From Aotearoamyces nothofagi (lineage: Eukaryota; Ascomycota; Leotiomycetes; Leotiales; Tympanidaceae), in assembly GCA_015345905.1 (NCBI GenBank), contig JADDTR010000015.1, positions 372,001-436,000 on the forward strand: DNA of 64,000 bases, in the 5' to 3' direction. The notes below the pieces were generated by a model that saw only the letters and a list, made by a program, of their open reading frames with translations, ran no database searches and was not told the origin of the DNA. A program made the position numbers and the translations under genes. This document shows positions 48,225 to 58,801 of the stretch, in pieces (position 1 is the first letter of the stretch; each line of letters opens with the position of its first letter).

Positions 48225-48300
48225 GTGCGCACACGCTGGCCACACGCTGGCTGGCGCTGGCCGCCCACTGGCCGCACGCTGGCCACACGCCGGCCGCCGC
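48225..48300. repeat. CTGGCCACACG degenerate 11-base repeat
   Basis: Six to seven imperfect CTGGCCACACG, CTGGCCGC and CTGGCTGG units, right after the 11-base array. Confidence 0.65.
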
Positions 48301-48686
48301 TGAAAGGCCCCCCGACAGCGCTGGGGCCGCCGTCCAGGCTGCTCGTCCAGGCTACTACGCGCGCTGGGAGGCTCCCGCGTCAGCGTCGGCCGAGGCCAAG
48401 ACGCTTGGGACGGGGCAGAGGGGGGGCAGTGCACTATCGAGCAGTGCCTACTGCCTCTGGGCCCTGCCCTCCTGCTCGTTATTCGCCATGCCGTGCCTAG
48501 TGAATCCTTTTTTACAACCAGCATTGCCCCGCTGGTCGATGGCCGGCGGAGGCATACAAATACCAGCGCCGTCTGCTCCTGCTCCTGCTCTCATTGATCC
48601 TGCTCCAGCTACTGCTACGGCTCCCGTTGCTTCATCTTGCTAATCCGTCCTCTTCTCTGCAGCACGCTTCCTACAGGCAATACACA

Positions 48687-50098
48687 ATGTCATATCAGCC
48701 TCCGTACCAGCCTCCGTACGGTGCACCGCCGGCAGGCTACGGCCAGCAGCCTCCAAGCCAGTATCAACCTCCGTACGGTGCACCGCCGGCGGCCTACGGC
48801 CAGCAGCCTCCTCAAAACCAATATCCACCTCCCCATGGCGCCCAGCCGGTAGGCTACGGCCAGCAGCCTCCAAATCAATATCAAGCTCCTTACGGTGCAC
48901 CACCGGCAGCCTATGGCCAGCAGCCTCCAAACCAATATCCACCACAACCACCTTACGGTCAACCACCGCAGCCATACTCTCAGCCATACGGTGCGCCTCC
49001 TGGTCCACCTCCCCAGCAGTACGGCCAGCCCCCCAACCAGTATCCGCCTCAAGGCGGATACCCTCCACAGCAATACTCACAGCCTACACCTGCATCGATC
49101 GGGTATGGCGCACCACAACTCATAGCGTGGGATGGCACCGCAGATGCAGATGGCCTCAGGAAGGCGATGAAAGGCTTCGGAACCGACGAGAGAGCTCTGA
49201 TCAACATTCTTGCAAATAAGGACCCTCTGCAGGTAGCGGTGATTCGCGATACATACTCGAGGCGTCATAATCGGAACCTTGCAAGCGACGTTGACGGTGA
49301 AGCTGGTGGCTATTTCAAAGAAGGCCTACTCGCAATTATCAGAGGTCCCCTTCAGCAAGATGTGCATCTCTTGCGCGCCGCTATGGATGGCCCAGGTACC
49401 AAGGAGTTGGTGCTGAACGATGTTTTGCTCGCGCGCTCAAACGCCGATATTGCCGCAATCAAGCATGCATACCAGACGACTTATAGACGTAACCTAGAAT
49501 CTGATGTTAAGGGTGATCTAAGCATGAAGACGGAGAGGCACTTCCTCATGGTTCTGGGCGGCAACAGAGCAGAAGATAGTGCCCCAGTTATCCCACAGCA
49601 GATCGACCAAGATGTGCAGGAATTGTACAAGGCGACGGAGGGAAAGGTTGGCACCGATGAGCTGCTTGTATGCAGCATCCTATCATCGAGGAACGATGCT
49701 CAAATTCGAGCTATTGCACAGACATACCAAGCCAAATTTAGAAGAAGCCTGGAGACTGTGATCCTGAAGGTTAGTCTGTTAGATTTTAACCAGGAACCAT
49801 GACTAACCCACGACAGGAATTTTCTGGCCACATGGAGAGTGCGCTCCTCTGTCAGCTCCGCGCAGGCACTGATCGCGTGATGCGCGACGCAATGCTTCTA
49901 GAAGCAGCGATGGCTGGAGCTGGCACCAAAGACGAGCTGTTAGTGAATCGCGTTGTGCGATATCACTGGGACCGAAATCACATGCAGCAGGTCAAGGCCG
50001 CCTACAGGCAAAAGTTCAACCGTGATCTAGGGCAGAGGATTAGGGGAGAGACTTCTGGTGATTACGAGAAGCTCATGATGGCCTGTATTGGCAACTAA
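48687..50098 (+). CDS. Fungal annexin with Pro/Gln/Gly/Tyr-rich head
   Basis: A calcium-dependent phospholipid-binding protein. Two exons give 454 residues: 48687-49769 and 49817-50098 (intron 49770-49816). The first ~140 residues are built from PYGAPPAAYGQQPP-type repeats, as in annexin A7/A11 and fungal annexins. Four annexin repeats follow: MKGFGTDERALINIL, MDGPGTKELVLNDVL, TEGKVGTDELLVCSIL and MAGAGTKDELLVNRVV. Repeats 1, 3 and 4 keep a G-x-GTD- or GTK-like calcium loop, while repeat 2 (GPGTKE) is altered. The frame is open upstream but without an ATG, so MSYQPPYQPPYG is the start. The Tyr/Gln/Pro head may self-associate. Its role is not settled in fungi. Confidence 0.95.
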
Positions 50099-50898
50099 GG
50101 CGGTCCCTGACGGGCCTCAAGGCGGATTGATTCACGGCGTTATCGGCGAATACCCTCGAATCAGTATTTGTTCTTTGTATTATGCTATTGTAATGCTGTA
50201 TGATAATTTCTAACAAACTATCGTTGGCGTGTGGTTCGCTGAACTGATGATGAATTTGAAGAACTTGACAGATGACTGTGAACTAGTCCTAGACTCCTAC
50301 CAACTATAGTGGAGAGATCTCCTAGTAACTACAAGAACATTCCATCAGCCGTTCGAACACTTTTGTGGTCTGGCAAGGAGAGAATATCGGCTACATCAAG
50401 CTGAATGAGTGTGCTCTTCGGGGTTTAGGAGAAGGTAGAGGATATGTGAAGGTTCTTTAGATGAGTATATACTTTTAATACATAATGATTCCTTTCCCAC
50501 AGCTGTCGATATCTGTCTTCGCTCGCTGTGCAGTAAATATGGCATCGAATTCTCTCGTAGTTCGAGAAATAGGGATCGAAGGTCTGAGATCCAGTGATGG
50601 AATCGCCTCGTCGATGGAGCTGCTGTTTTATTGTATTGTCTAAATTTTCCTGGCTGGAAATCCCATGCCATCTATGCCAAATGTTCTCGTCCTACAGGCT
50701 AGGCTTCCTATGTCACATATGCAACTCAACGCTTCATAATCTAAAGCACATCAGTGCACCACTATTTCATCACCGAAAGATCCTTGTAAGTAGTATCAAC
50801 CTGCTCTCATCTTTCTTACTGAGCAAAGACATTCAAACCAATAGCCACAAGAAACGAACCGTCCAGATAAGGTCTCCCATTGCAATATCATACCAAAA
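50099..50898. other. Intergenic region
   Basis: About 0.8 kb, the annexin 3' end and the upstream region of a small gene. Nothing recognised. Confidence 0.4.
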
Positions 50899-51421
50899 AT
50901 GTCAACGAAGAGAGATAGCCAGTGCACTGAAGACGAAGAAGTCCCTTTTGAACTAGTTTCAGAAATCAAAGGCCTCACAGAATCGAGGACAGAATTCGAG
51001 GAGCTGATCAAGAAGCTTGAGATAGAAGACGGTCGCCCGACGCCTAGGACCAGATCAGAACTACACGTCCAGCTGCCCGCATTGAAGAAGTCCATCCACA
51101 ATCCCGAAATCGTCATCGTAAGTCATCCCTTCCACGCCCGCCACCAGTCTCCGCACTGACACCGACCAGGGCACGGCTATCAAGCGCGGCGAGCAGATCC
51201 TGACCGACATGCAGACGCGCGGGCTGCAGAAGAGGCACACGTTCCATATCGGAGACCTACAGAAGAAGCTCGCCGATCAGACAGAGGTTGGCAAGACGGC
51301 CAACGCGACGGGAGACCTGGTGAAGACGATTGCTAAGAATATCAATGGCCTGATCTCGACCCCGGCTTCTGCTCAAGCGAGGATTGGGAAGGGTCTACTT
51401 GCGAGGCCGTATTCGAAGTAA
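50899..51421 (+). CDS. Small unknown protein, helical
   Basis: Two exons, 50899-51117 and 51170-51421, give 156 residues. The first half is acidic and helical (VPFELVSEIKGLTESRTEFE), the second basic (GTAIKRGEQILTDMQTRGLQ, KKLADQTEVGKTANATGD). The join reads EIVIGTAIKRG. The intron has a clean GTAAGT donor and a CCAG acceptor and leaves the frame intact, which supports a real gene. No family recognised and no signal or membrane segment. Confidence 0.55.
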
Positions 51422-52000
51422 TTCTGGAGTCTTTTGGTTGGCATTGCTGGATATAAGGATGCTGAAGGGTGGCATTGGGACGGTAGGGGATGGACTAGCA
51501 GGCACTTTGTAATCGACGGGGGCAATCTTAGAGACCTTTACTGTAGCCAAGACAGCGAAGAAGATTCAAGCCAGCAACTCGCTCCGTAGTCTTATCATCC
51601 AGCCGAAATCTAGTATTGTGCAACCTGATCATGTCATTGCACCGATATTTCAGATGCTATTGACCTGCCGTACATTTGCGGCGTTTAATATGATGCCAGC
51701 TCGACTGCATGGAGCTGAAGATTGAGCTAGAGCACAGGACAGATAATACTAGTTATTCGAGATCCATTGAAACATGGAGTCGAAAAATGGGTGAGGTTTA
51801 CTGGAATGTCACTGAGAGAGGTCTGGCGAAAGCTGTTGACTTATTTGGATGTTGGAGCGAGGCGAGGATCTACCGCAGGCTTTAATCGTTGGTACTGACG
51901 ACCTTCGGTCGATGCTAAGTTCAAACGCATACCTTGGCAACTGTCATATCACGACAACAGCTTTGGTTAAATTTTCCCAGATTAGTGAAACTCTCCCGTC
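51422..52000. other. Intergenic region
   Basis: About 0.6 kb between two plus-strand genes. Nothing recognised. Confidence 0.4.
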
Positions 52001-53239
52001 ATGTCCTGGCGGTGCTCTCCCAAAAGCATCTATATTTTTGGTGTTTACAGGCGTGCCTTCAATTTTGAAAGTAGCCTCGGACGACAGATGTCAACAACAT
52101 CAAAGCGCGAAATAAAACAATCCCGTATTCTCTCTGCTTGCCCATGTCAGAAAAAGGGCCGCATTCATATCTTGGGCGATGGTAATATTGGAAAGTTCTT
52201 CGCACATGCCTTGGGCACAAAACCTGACCCTCCCCCGATCACATTACTGCTGCGCCAGCAGAGCAAACTCCGTTCCTGGGAAGAGGCCGGGGAGACAGTC
52301 GAGATAGTTTCTGGCGGCGTGGGGAAGAGAGGTGGGAAGTTTGATGTCGAGATCATCTCTAGCCAAACAGCTCCAGAGGAAGAGATCCAAAACCTGATCG
52401 TAGCTACCAAAGCAGGAGACACCGTCGCTGCCGTCAGGTCCATCAAAGAACGCCTCACACCCTCTTCAACACTCCTTTTCGCGCAGAATGGAATGGGAGC
52501 TGTAGAGGAAGTTACAGACTCTCTGTTCCCGGATCCTGGAACTAGACCAAACTATCTCGTGTGCATCATTTCACACGGTGTCTATGCTCAAGGTCCCTTC
52601 TCGACTGTCCACGCTGGCGTCGGCACTGTTATGATCGGTAGAGATGTTTTGCAACAACCCGGCAATAAGGAAGGCCATATATATGGCATAGACCAATCTG
52701 AATACCTCATAGAAGAGGTGGTTAATTCTCCTATTCTCGCTGCTACGGCCGTTTCTCCTAATGAGCTGGTCCAGCTCCGGCTTATTAAACTCGTCGTTAA
52801 TTCTATGATCAATCCCCTAACAGTAATCTTCAAGCGCCGTAATGGCGACCTGTTCAACCACCCCAGAATCCTAGCACTCATGCGGGTGCTGCTCGCCGAG
52901 TTAACCAAAGTTATCTCCACTCTTCCGCAGCTTCAAGCTGGCAGTGACTTTCAGGAGAGCTTTTCGGAAATGCGGTTGGAGACTGCTGTTTTGGATGTTG
53001 CAGAGAAGACTAGGAATAATATCAGCAGTATGCTGGGGGATACAATGCGGGAGAGGACGACGGAGATTGATTACATCAATGGTTACGTTATAAGGAGAGC
53101 CCATGAGGTCGGGCTTGACTGTCGAAATAATGAGACGCTAGTCGAAATGGTTAAGGGGAGAGTGGCTATTAGTGAGGAAGATATTGAGAAGTATTTCCCG
53201 GATTGTAGTAAACCTAAGCCAGCAATCAACTTGAGTTAG
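52001..53239 (+). CDS. Ketopantoate reductase-like protein (ApbA/PanE family)
   Basis: An NADPH-dependent reductase of the 2-dehydropantoate 2-reductase family, which makes pantoate for coenzyme A. A single exon gives 412 residues. The Rossmann motif is variant (IHILGDGNIGKFFAHAL), then IVATKAGDTVAAV, LFAQNGMGAVEEV, and the C-domain KLVVNSMINPLTVIFKRRNG with the catalytic-type Lys and Asn, and a TEIDYINGYVI end motif. The ~50 residues before it are basic with few acidic residues (MSWRCSPKSIYIFGVYRRAF), so mitochondrial targeting is possible. An alternative start is the ATG at 52088. Fungi have several such paralogs, so pantoate synthesis is likely but unproven. Confidence 0.85.
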   Translation: MSWRCSPKSIYIFGVYRRAFNFESSLGRQMSTTSKREIKQSRILSACPCQKKGRIHILGDGNIGKFFAHALGTKPDPPPITLLLRQQSKLRSWEEAGETVEIVSGGVGKRGGKFDVEIISSQTAPEEEIQNLIVATKAGDTVAAVRSIKERLTPSSTLLFAQNGMGAVEEVTDSLFPDPGTRPNYLVCIISHGVYAQGPFSTVHAGVGTVMIGRDVLQQPGNKEGHIYGIDQSEYLIEEVVNSPILAATAVSPNELVQLRLIKLVVNSMINPLTVIFKRRNGDLFNHPRILALMRVLLAELTKVISTLPQLQAGSDFQESFSEMRLETAVLDVAEKTRNNISSMLGDTMRERTTEIDYINGYVIRRAHEVGLDCRNNETLVEMVKGRVAISEEDIEKYFPDCSKPKPAINLS

Positions 53240-54172
53240 TATACCGTGCCTTCAGAGAGAGCTGCTATGCCGTAGAAAATCAAGCAGATGAATGATTGTC
53301 AGTGTTGAATATTTAAGCCCAGAATCTGACCCAGCGCCATCCAAGACAACTAACATCTTTTGGAGATATCTAATGAGCTTTCTGAACTCTTGGTTTATAG
53401 AACATACGACGTCCCTTACTAGCACTATCCTCTAGAGTCTATAGACACCTGAACCATTCTTAGGCAGCCATAGAACAAAAGGCCCCTACCATTCCCAAAA
53501 CAGGAGGCCAAAGGCGGTAAGCAAAATCCAAGATACCTTCGGCTGTTCAACATATATGCATCGCTTCACCCGAGTTGATGTCAAAAAATGCCCCAAAAAC
53601 AAAAAAAATAAAGAGCAGCACAGCACCCCATCCCCGCAAAGGCCCAAGCAAGGCAGACCAGTAGGGGAACCTCCTATATAAAAGGAGCAAAAAAAATTGA
53701 GCTGCTTGCTAGAGCAGGTCCAATCGAAACCAGACGAACTGAGTTTCCAAGCCTACCAGTCCCTCCTGCACTTGCAGGGAGGATTGATTAGTCTTACAGT
53801 TGCCGGATGCAAACCTTGTTCACATCCAACTGAGCCAGCACTCCTGTTAGGGCTTGGCAGGGAATCGCTTATTTGGATATATATGCCTCTGCGTGGTGAG
53901 TGAATTTGGGAACGGCACGTGACGGGGCGTGAGTCGCGAGGCTTGCTTCTGTGGCGGGTGGGGAGCTTGATAATGCTGCCTAGACAGGGCGTGAGAGGAC
54001 ATTGTGGCTTCACTTGTTTACATGCAATGATCGGAGAACCGTAATATGTAAAGGTAATGAGCACATCTTTTCCTTTCCATGTTTATATATAACCTAACCC
54101 CCCCCCCCCACCACCCAACCCCCCAAAACACACTGTCTTTATTATCTTCATCAAGTTCTCAAGAACCTTTAT
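53240..54172. other. Intergenic region
   Basis: About 0.9 kb between converging genes. It contains a TATATAAAAGG inside a small inverted repeat (CTCCT...AGGAG, 53672-53686) and a C/A-rich run at 54097-54132. A 68-codon frame follows the TATA-like site but lacks an ATG start. Confidence 0.4.
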
Positions 54173-55414
54173 TTATGGCACCACTACGATTCCTTCAATC
54201 ACGTGCCCTTCTGATATCATACGATCTCTGACAATTTTGTCTACCACCATACGTTTAAGAAGCCAGCGATCGAGCCTGCCAATAGTCATACCCTCTCTCT
54301 CATGGTCAAATCCCCACCATGTCACTTTCACATGCTGTAACCCTTCTACCATTAGCAAACCCCGAATCCATTCCCATTGCCTCCAAAGAGAGCAAAGATC
54401 ATCGCTGTCATTATCGGGCTCCTCAGGGGCTGTGAAACCGGGTGTTGGAGTCATAGATGGTGGCAGTGAAGGAGTATTGGCAGGTATTAGCTCCCCAACA
54501 CTTCCGCCCTCTGCCCACACGGTCAGGTCGACCGCTCTTATGCCCGTACACTCGTCCTTCAAAAACGCACAAAACTTTGCCCACAACCCATCGGTTATTT
54601 TATCATGCCCCTGATTCCTGATAATCTGTCCTCCATTCCCATCTTCCACTAACGCTGACACATACGCCGGAATCTCTCTCGCAACCTTGATTCTGCGGAT
54701 ACACTGTCTCGCAATAGCTGATCGGTCTGTCAAGAACGGGACAATGGCGTCGACATAGATGCCAAAATCAAGAACCATATCCGACGAGCTGTAGAGCACA
54801 GGTTCAGCCTCGGCATGAATCTGCTTGCATGTGCGAAGGACCTCGGTGTAGATACTGGAATTTAGAAAGTTGTTATGGCGGAAGTTAGAATTAAGGAGTT
54901 TGTATGTGGTGAGTTTGGCTGGGCCGCCCTGACGGTGGGAGGGCGGTTGTGAGTCGGCACTGGTAGATGGGGTATAGAAATTTTGTTTTGTGAAGTCAGG
55001 TACTGTGCTGTAATAGTAGCCATTATGTGGATACTGAGTGACGACAGTGTGACTGCGTGGTGGGAAAAGTAGTGAGTAGATCTTTAGGCGGAGTTCGAGT
55101 GGTAGAGAGAGAAAGGGAAACGTGGATAATGGCTTGCCACGTGACAGTTCACTGCGAGTGAGGGGACAGGATGGGTCCATTTTCTCGCTCGTGTCGGCCA
55201 TGTTCACTAAAGACATGTCTTGCTGTCCAGACGGGAATAAGATTGGTATTTCGATGCTTCGACAATTCGTCTTACATAGACGTCGAGGACGACTTTGGTA
55301 AAAGACATTCACCGAGAATGACGAGAGGCAATGGATCAGGCTGACCTCTTCACCCCAGAGCGAATCGCGGGGATTTGAATCTAAACAAGGAATTTCCAAT
55401 TGCATGACCGACAT
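54173..55414 (-). CDS. F-box-like / DUF7730-type fungal protein
   Basis: A single-exon frame of 413 residues from the first ATG. The core begins FPFLSLPLELRLKIYSLLFP, the short helical motif (LPxELRxxIY) typical of a large class of fungal proteins with a degenerate F-box. LRTCKQIHAEAEPVLYSS follows, the usual second motif (T-C-R/K-Q-I-x-x-E-A-x-P-x-L-Y). The rest (RRIKVAREIPAYVS, LTVWAEGGSVG) fits the family's beta/helical body. These are thought of as ubiquitin-ligase adaptors, but proof is rare. Other starts are 55216 (MSLVNMAD) and 55201 (MADTSEKMD); the first 66 residues look non-domain, so a shorter form is possible. Confidence 0.75.
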   Translation of the reverse strand: MSVMQLEIPCLDSNPRDSLWGEEVSLIHCLSSFSVNVFYQSRPRRLCKTNCRSIEIPILFPSGQQDMSLVNMADTSEKMDPSCPLTRSELSRGKPLSTFPFLSLPLELRLKIYSLLFPPRSHTVVTQYPHNGYYYSTVPDFTKQNFYTPSTSADSQPPSHRQGGPAKLTTYKLLNSNFRHNNFLNSSIYTEVLRTCKQIHAEAEPVLYSSSDMVLDFGIYVDAIVPFLTDRSAIARQCIRRIKVAREIPAYVSALVEDGNGGQIIRNQGHDKITDGLWAKFCAFLKDECTGIRAVDLTVWAEGGSVGELIPANTPSLPPSMTPTPGFTAPEEPDNDSDDLCSLWRQWEWIRGLLMVEGLQHVKVTWWGFDHEREGMTIGRLDRWLLKRMVVDKIVRDRMISEGHVIEGIVVVP

Positions 55415-55846
55415 TACTATTACGGAGTTCTTGAATCTCTTGGATGTCAGCGCCGTCTTATACTACTATAGACTGGTTATTCCAGATGCGCTCACGTTTG
55501 CGTAGAGGATAACGCTGCTGTAAACAGTAACAGCGCCGCAACGAAATGGCGATCAATACCATGGGAAGCAATAAGGATAGTCTATGGATGTCGAGAAACG
55601 TACTCTATTTGTAATTTAATATATGAGCTGCAAGCCCTAGAGTGCGTCTAGTGGACTCAGTCAGACGGAGTCGGGTTGTGCGTTGTATTGACACAGTAAG
55701 CTTACAGCCGAAAACGCCACGACATTATTGACCTGTCAACAAGGCATCTGAGCATCCGACTGATCTCCGAGCTGAAGCAGTGAAGCCGAGCAAATTGGGA
55801 ATTTGTAGATGCTGCAGGGCATGCATGTCCCCAGAAGAGCAATCAG

Positions 55847-56290
55847 TCACCACAACATATCATATCCGTACACGTACTCGTACGCTACTTGGACAACATT
55901 TCCGCGTCGAGGTAACACGAATCCTTTGCCGATACTGAGAATAATGGCATCGAAGAACTCAATTTTGCCGATCGACAGGACCTCAGTTCTGGAATGATCT
56001 CCAAATCCTGTAGGGACCTGGTTCGAAGCAATCCTCCTCCAAAGCGCCGGAAAGATGGTTCGTACTACGAACTTCGTAGTTTTTACATTGCCAAAATATG
56101 TCTCCAACAAGGACCCAATAATCCTTTCTTTAAAATGGCTCGTGCTTCTTGTAAGTCTCCTGGGGATTCTGGCCGAATCTTGAGCGCCTTGACAGTCGTG
56201 GTCGGCAAGCAGAATGTCGTATATCACAGGGCGAATCTCCGAAGAGATGCGCGATATTGGAGGCAACTTGGCAAGTTCCATTGCTGGCAT
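55847..56290 (-). CDS. Possible hypothetical gene or relic (LPxxRLISSEIRxxIY-like)
   Basis: A 147-codon frame from ATG. Its start LPPISRISSEIRPVIYDILL resembles the LPxEIRxxIY motif of fungal F-box-like proteins, as in the neighbour at 54173. The rest is not recognised, and the protein is far shorter than that class. It may be a fragment, one exon of a larger gene, or chance. Confidence 0.3.
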   Translation of the reverse strand: MPAMELAKLPPISRISSEIRPVIYDILLADHDCQGAQDSARIPRRLTRSTSHFKERIIGSLLETYFGNVKTTKFVVRTIFPALWRRIASNQVPTGFGDHSRTEVLSIGKIEFFDAIILSIGKGFVLPRRGNVVQVAYEYVYGYDMLW

Positions 56291-56502
56291 CGTTTCTGTC
56301 AGGTATTGCTGCGAGAAAGTTTAATATACCATATACGCATAGAAGTCTTCATAATAACAATGGGGACTCCTGAGGACTCGGTCTTCTAAGAAAATGCCGA
56401 TGAGCCTTCACGGTGTCTGCGATATTGCTACTTTTAAGACTCGGCGTCTAATGTTATACGCCGACCTGAATAGTAATCATTCAACAGGGCAAAACTCCGC
56501 GG

Positions 56503-56925
56503 CTAAATCATAGCTAAATATCTCCGTGGAAACTGCTGAGCTTGCTGTCGTTGGCCCATTACAACGTGATGTTGGTGAGAGCGATAAGGGTTCCTGGCTA
56601 CATCTAGCATATCATCAGGCCGCGGGCGCTTGATAGCATGATTTTGTCTTACGTGAGGAGACTTGCCGCTCAAAACCGCATGAACACTGCCACAATAATT
56701 ATGTTGCATCTTGGCTAAGCTGATAGAATAATGGCTGATGAGCCTGGTCATTGCAGCATTATCCAAGGTAGTCAGTAAATCACGTGCGATTTCGAACTCT
56801 GGTAGCTTGACATGCGTGCCTCGCACGCGCCACAGATATAAATGGAAATTGCAAACTAGGCCTTTATAGGCTTGGAACAGTACGTCTACACAGTGAGGCG
56901 GAGCGTAGATATTTCGCCATTCCAT
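56503..56925 (-). CDS. Hypothetical frame, weak
   Basis: A 140-codon frame (MEWRNIYAPPHCVDVLFQAY). Amino-acid make-up is plausible but no family, signal or membrane segment was recognised. It could be an orphan or chance. Confidence 0.25.
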   Translation of the reverse strand: MEWRNIYAPPHCVDVLFQAYKGLVCNFHLYLWRVRGTHVKLPEFEIARDLLTTLDNAAMTRLISHYSISLAKMQHNYCGSVHAVLSGKSPHVRQNHAIKRPRPDDMLDVARNPYRSHQHHVVMGQRQQAQQFPRRYLAMI

Positions 56926-57273
56926 TCCAGTGATTGGCTAATTTTCAAGGTGGCTGGAAGTCAAGCCACATTAAGCCTCAGGCAGCTATGCAACTACTAA
57001 GCGAAACAGACTGTGGCCAATCAAACCACTCCGGCGCGTGTTTGGGTGCCACAACCCAGCCTCTCAAGATTATCAAAAGCTTCAAAAACATGCACCTAGA
57101 GGTAGCTACCAGCCATCTGCAATGTTTTTCTTATGTCGCGTCCAAATATATAGTACGAAGCTACTACGTATACATTCTTTCATACAGCTTTTCTCCTCTT
57201 ACTCTCTACATACTCGAATAGAGACCATCTTGCAGAGAAAACCCAAGTTATCACACTCCCCATTTACTTTGCA

Positions 57274-58095
57274 ATGCGCTCCAATACCTATCGGACGCTG
57301 TTTGCACTTTCTTCAATATGTTCTTTAACCTCCGCACTGCCTTTTTTTCTGCATTTGAGAGCTCCTCAACCAGAACCAGAATTGATTGAGAGAGCATCGT
57401 ATTCTGTTGTTGCAGTTGACGGTGGTACTGCAGCAGCTGCCACTGAAGCTGCAGAGGCAACCGTCACAATACAACAAACAGTTACCGAAACTGTTGTATC
57501 TGCAGCTCAGACGAATACCGTTATAGTCGTTTCGACCGACAGCGAACCGGCCTCTACAATAATCGAAACTGTCATCGAGACTGTATCTGCCTCTGAAGCC
57601 GCCACCGTTACAGTTGTCTCTACAGAGATTCTTCAAGCTAGCACAATTCAACAGACCGTGGTAGAGACTGCTGCTGCAGCACAACCGAGCACTGTTACGA
57701 TCATCTCAACAGACACGGTGCTGGCCACTGCGACAATCGAGGGAGCAGATACAGTCGAGACCTCAGTGGTCACAGCGACCCCAGCTGCAGCAACAGTCAC
57801 TGAAGCCGCAACACAGGCTTCGGTCGCGGTCATCTATATTTCGATTCCCGTCATTGAGGTGTCGTCCTTACTGTCATCGACTTCAACATCCTCTTCATCT
57901 TCCATATTGACAAGCTCGTCAACACCATACTACACAACAAGCTCCTCACCTATAGATGGCAGCACCACAACACCTGTAGCTGTTGCGCCTTTAGACATCC
58001 CTAAGGCACAGCCATATGATAATGGCTTATGGCATACAAGCTATCCAGCGTGGTCCAATTCAACATCTCCTACACCCGTGGCTAGAGGCCCTTGA
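57274..58095 (+). CDS. Secreted Thr/Val/Ala/Ser-rich repeat protein
   Basis: A single-exon frame of 273 residues. A signal peptide is clear (MRSNTYRTLFALSSICSLTS, cleavage near SALPF). After a short linker there are about three repeats of ~29 residues, each with a TV-[IT]-[VI]-[VI]-STD core followed by ST-I-[IQ]-[EQ]-TV-[VI]-ET. The last third is Ser/Thr-rich (STSTSSSSSILTSSS), suiting O-mannosylation, and the end is Pro/Ser-rich. There is no GPI-anchor signal or membrane segment. It is probably an extracellular or wall-associated protein. I do not recognise a named family. Confidence 0.7.
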   Translation: MRSNTYRTLFALSSICSLTSALPFFLHLRAPQPEPELIERASYSVVAVDGGTAAAATEAAEATVTIQQTVTETVVSAAQTNTVIVVSTDSEPASTIIETVIETVSASEAATVTVVSTEILQASTIQQTVVETAAAAQPSTVTIISTDTVLATATIEGADTVETSVVTATPAAATVTEAATQASVAVIYISIPVIEVSSLLSSTSTSSSSSILTSSSTPYYTTSSSPIDGSTTTPVAVAPLDIPKAQPYDNGLWHTSYPAWSNSTSPTPVARGP

Positions 58096-58801
58096 AGCAA
58101 GATCAGATAACCTTTCATCTGCAATTCCGATCTTCACCCAATTCCCGAATGTGATTTTGGAAAATTGGTCCCGACCTGGTCATAACCAAGCTATGGTGGC
58201 ATACATCCATAATCAAATAATGCGGCGGAACACGCTCCAAGAGCATCTTGGAGAGCTCCGATATTAGTTATCTGAGGTCAAGTTTAGCTAAAGAGAGTGC
58301 TAGAGGAGAGAACAGAAAGGCCTAATTGTTGAGTGACTGGAGCGAGGCATAATGACGACGGAAGAAATAAACATTAGACATTCATATGTACACATTTGAG
58401 ACTCTTTCAAGGAGGGCGGAGTGTGGGATACCAAAGCGCACCAAGAGCTGGAAAGCGTAGCATTAAACCGGAGTTCATGTAACAATAATTAGCCAGCAAA
58501 ATATCAGATACCAATAAATTGCCTCAATCAATTCATGTTTACACCAATTGTGAAAAGCTCAAGAAAGATTAAGACTATGATCACGAGGAGTGTAGCCTTG
58601 CCCATTGCACTAGTGAATGACGCTGTAGTGAGTGCCTGCGATTTGAGGTTCGCCTTGGAAATCTACGACTTGCGAAGTCAACATCGTACCGTCCGCGCAA
58701 GCTATCACTTCTCGATTACTTGGCTTTCTAACCACGTAACGTCAATGTCAACTTCCTGAGCAGTTTATCAATAGCGAGCGCCCTGATTTCTAATAGCTGC
58801 C
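58096..58801. other. Intergenic region
   Basis: About 0.7 kb upstream of VPS35. Nothing recognised. Confidence 0.4.

Larger units (their letters stand above)
47508..48686. other. Divergent region with 11-base minisatellites
   Basis: About 1.2 kb between the unknown gene and the annexin gene. GC-rich repeats at 48141-48190 and 48225-48300; no gene supported. Confidence 0.5.
55415..57273. other. Long region with only weak coding signals
   Basis: About 1.9 kb. Two minus-strand frames (55847-56290 and 56503-56925) are the only candidates. The rest shows no gene or repeat. Confidence 0.4.

Noticed and set aside
53675-53903. Gene driven by TATATAAAAGG
   Set aside because: The 68-codon frame after it has no ATG start and no resemblance to any protein.
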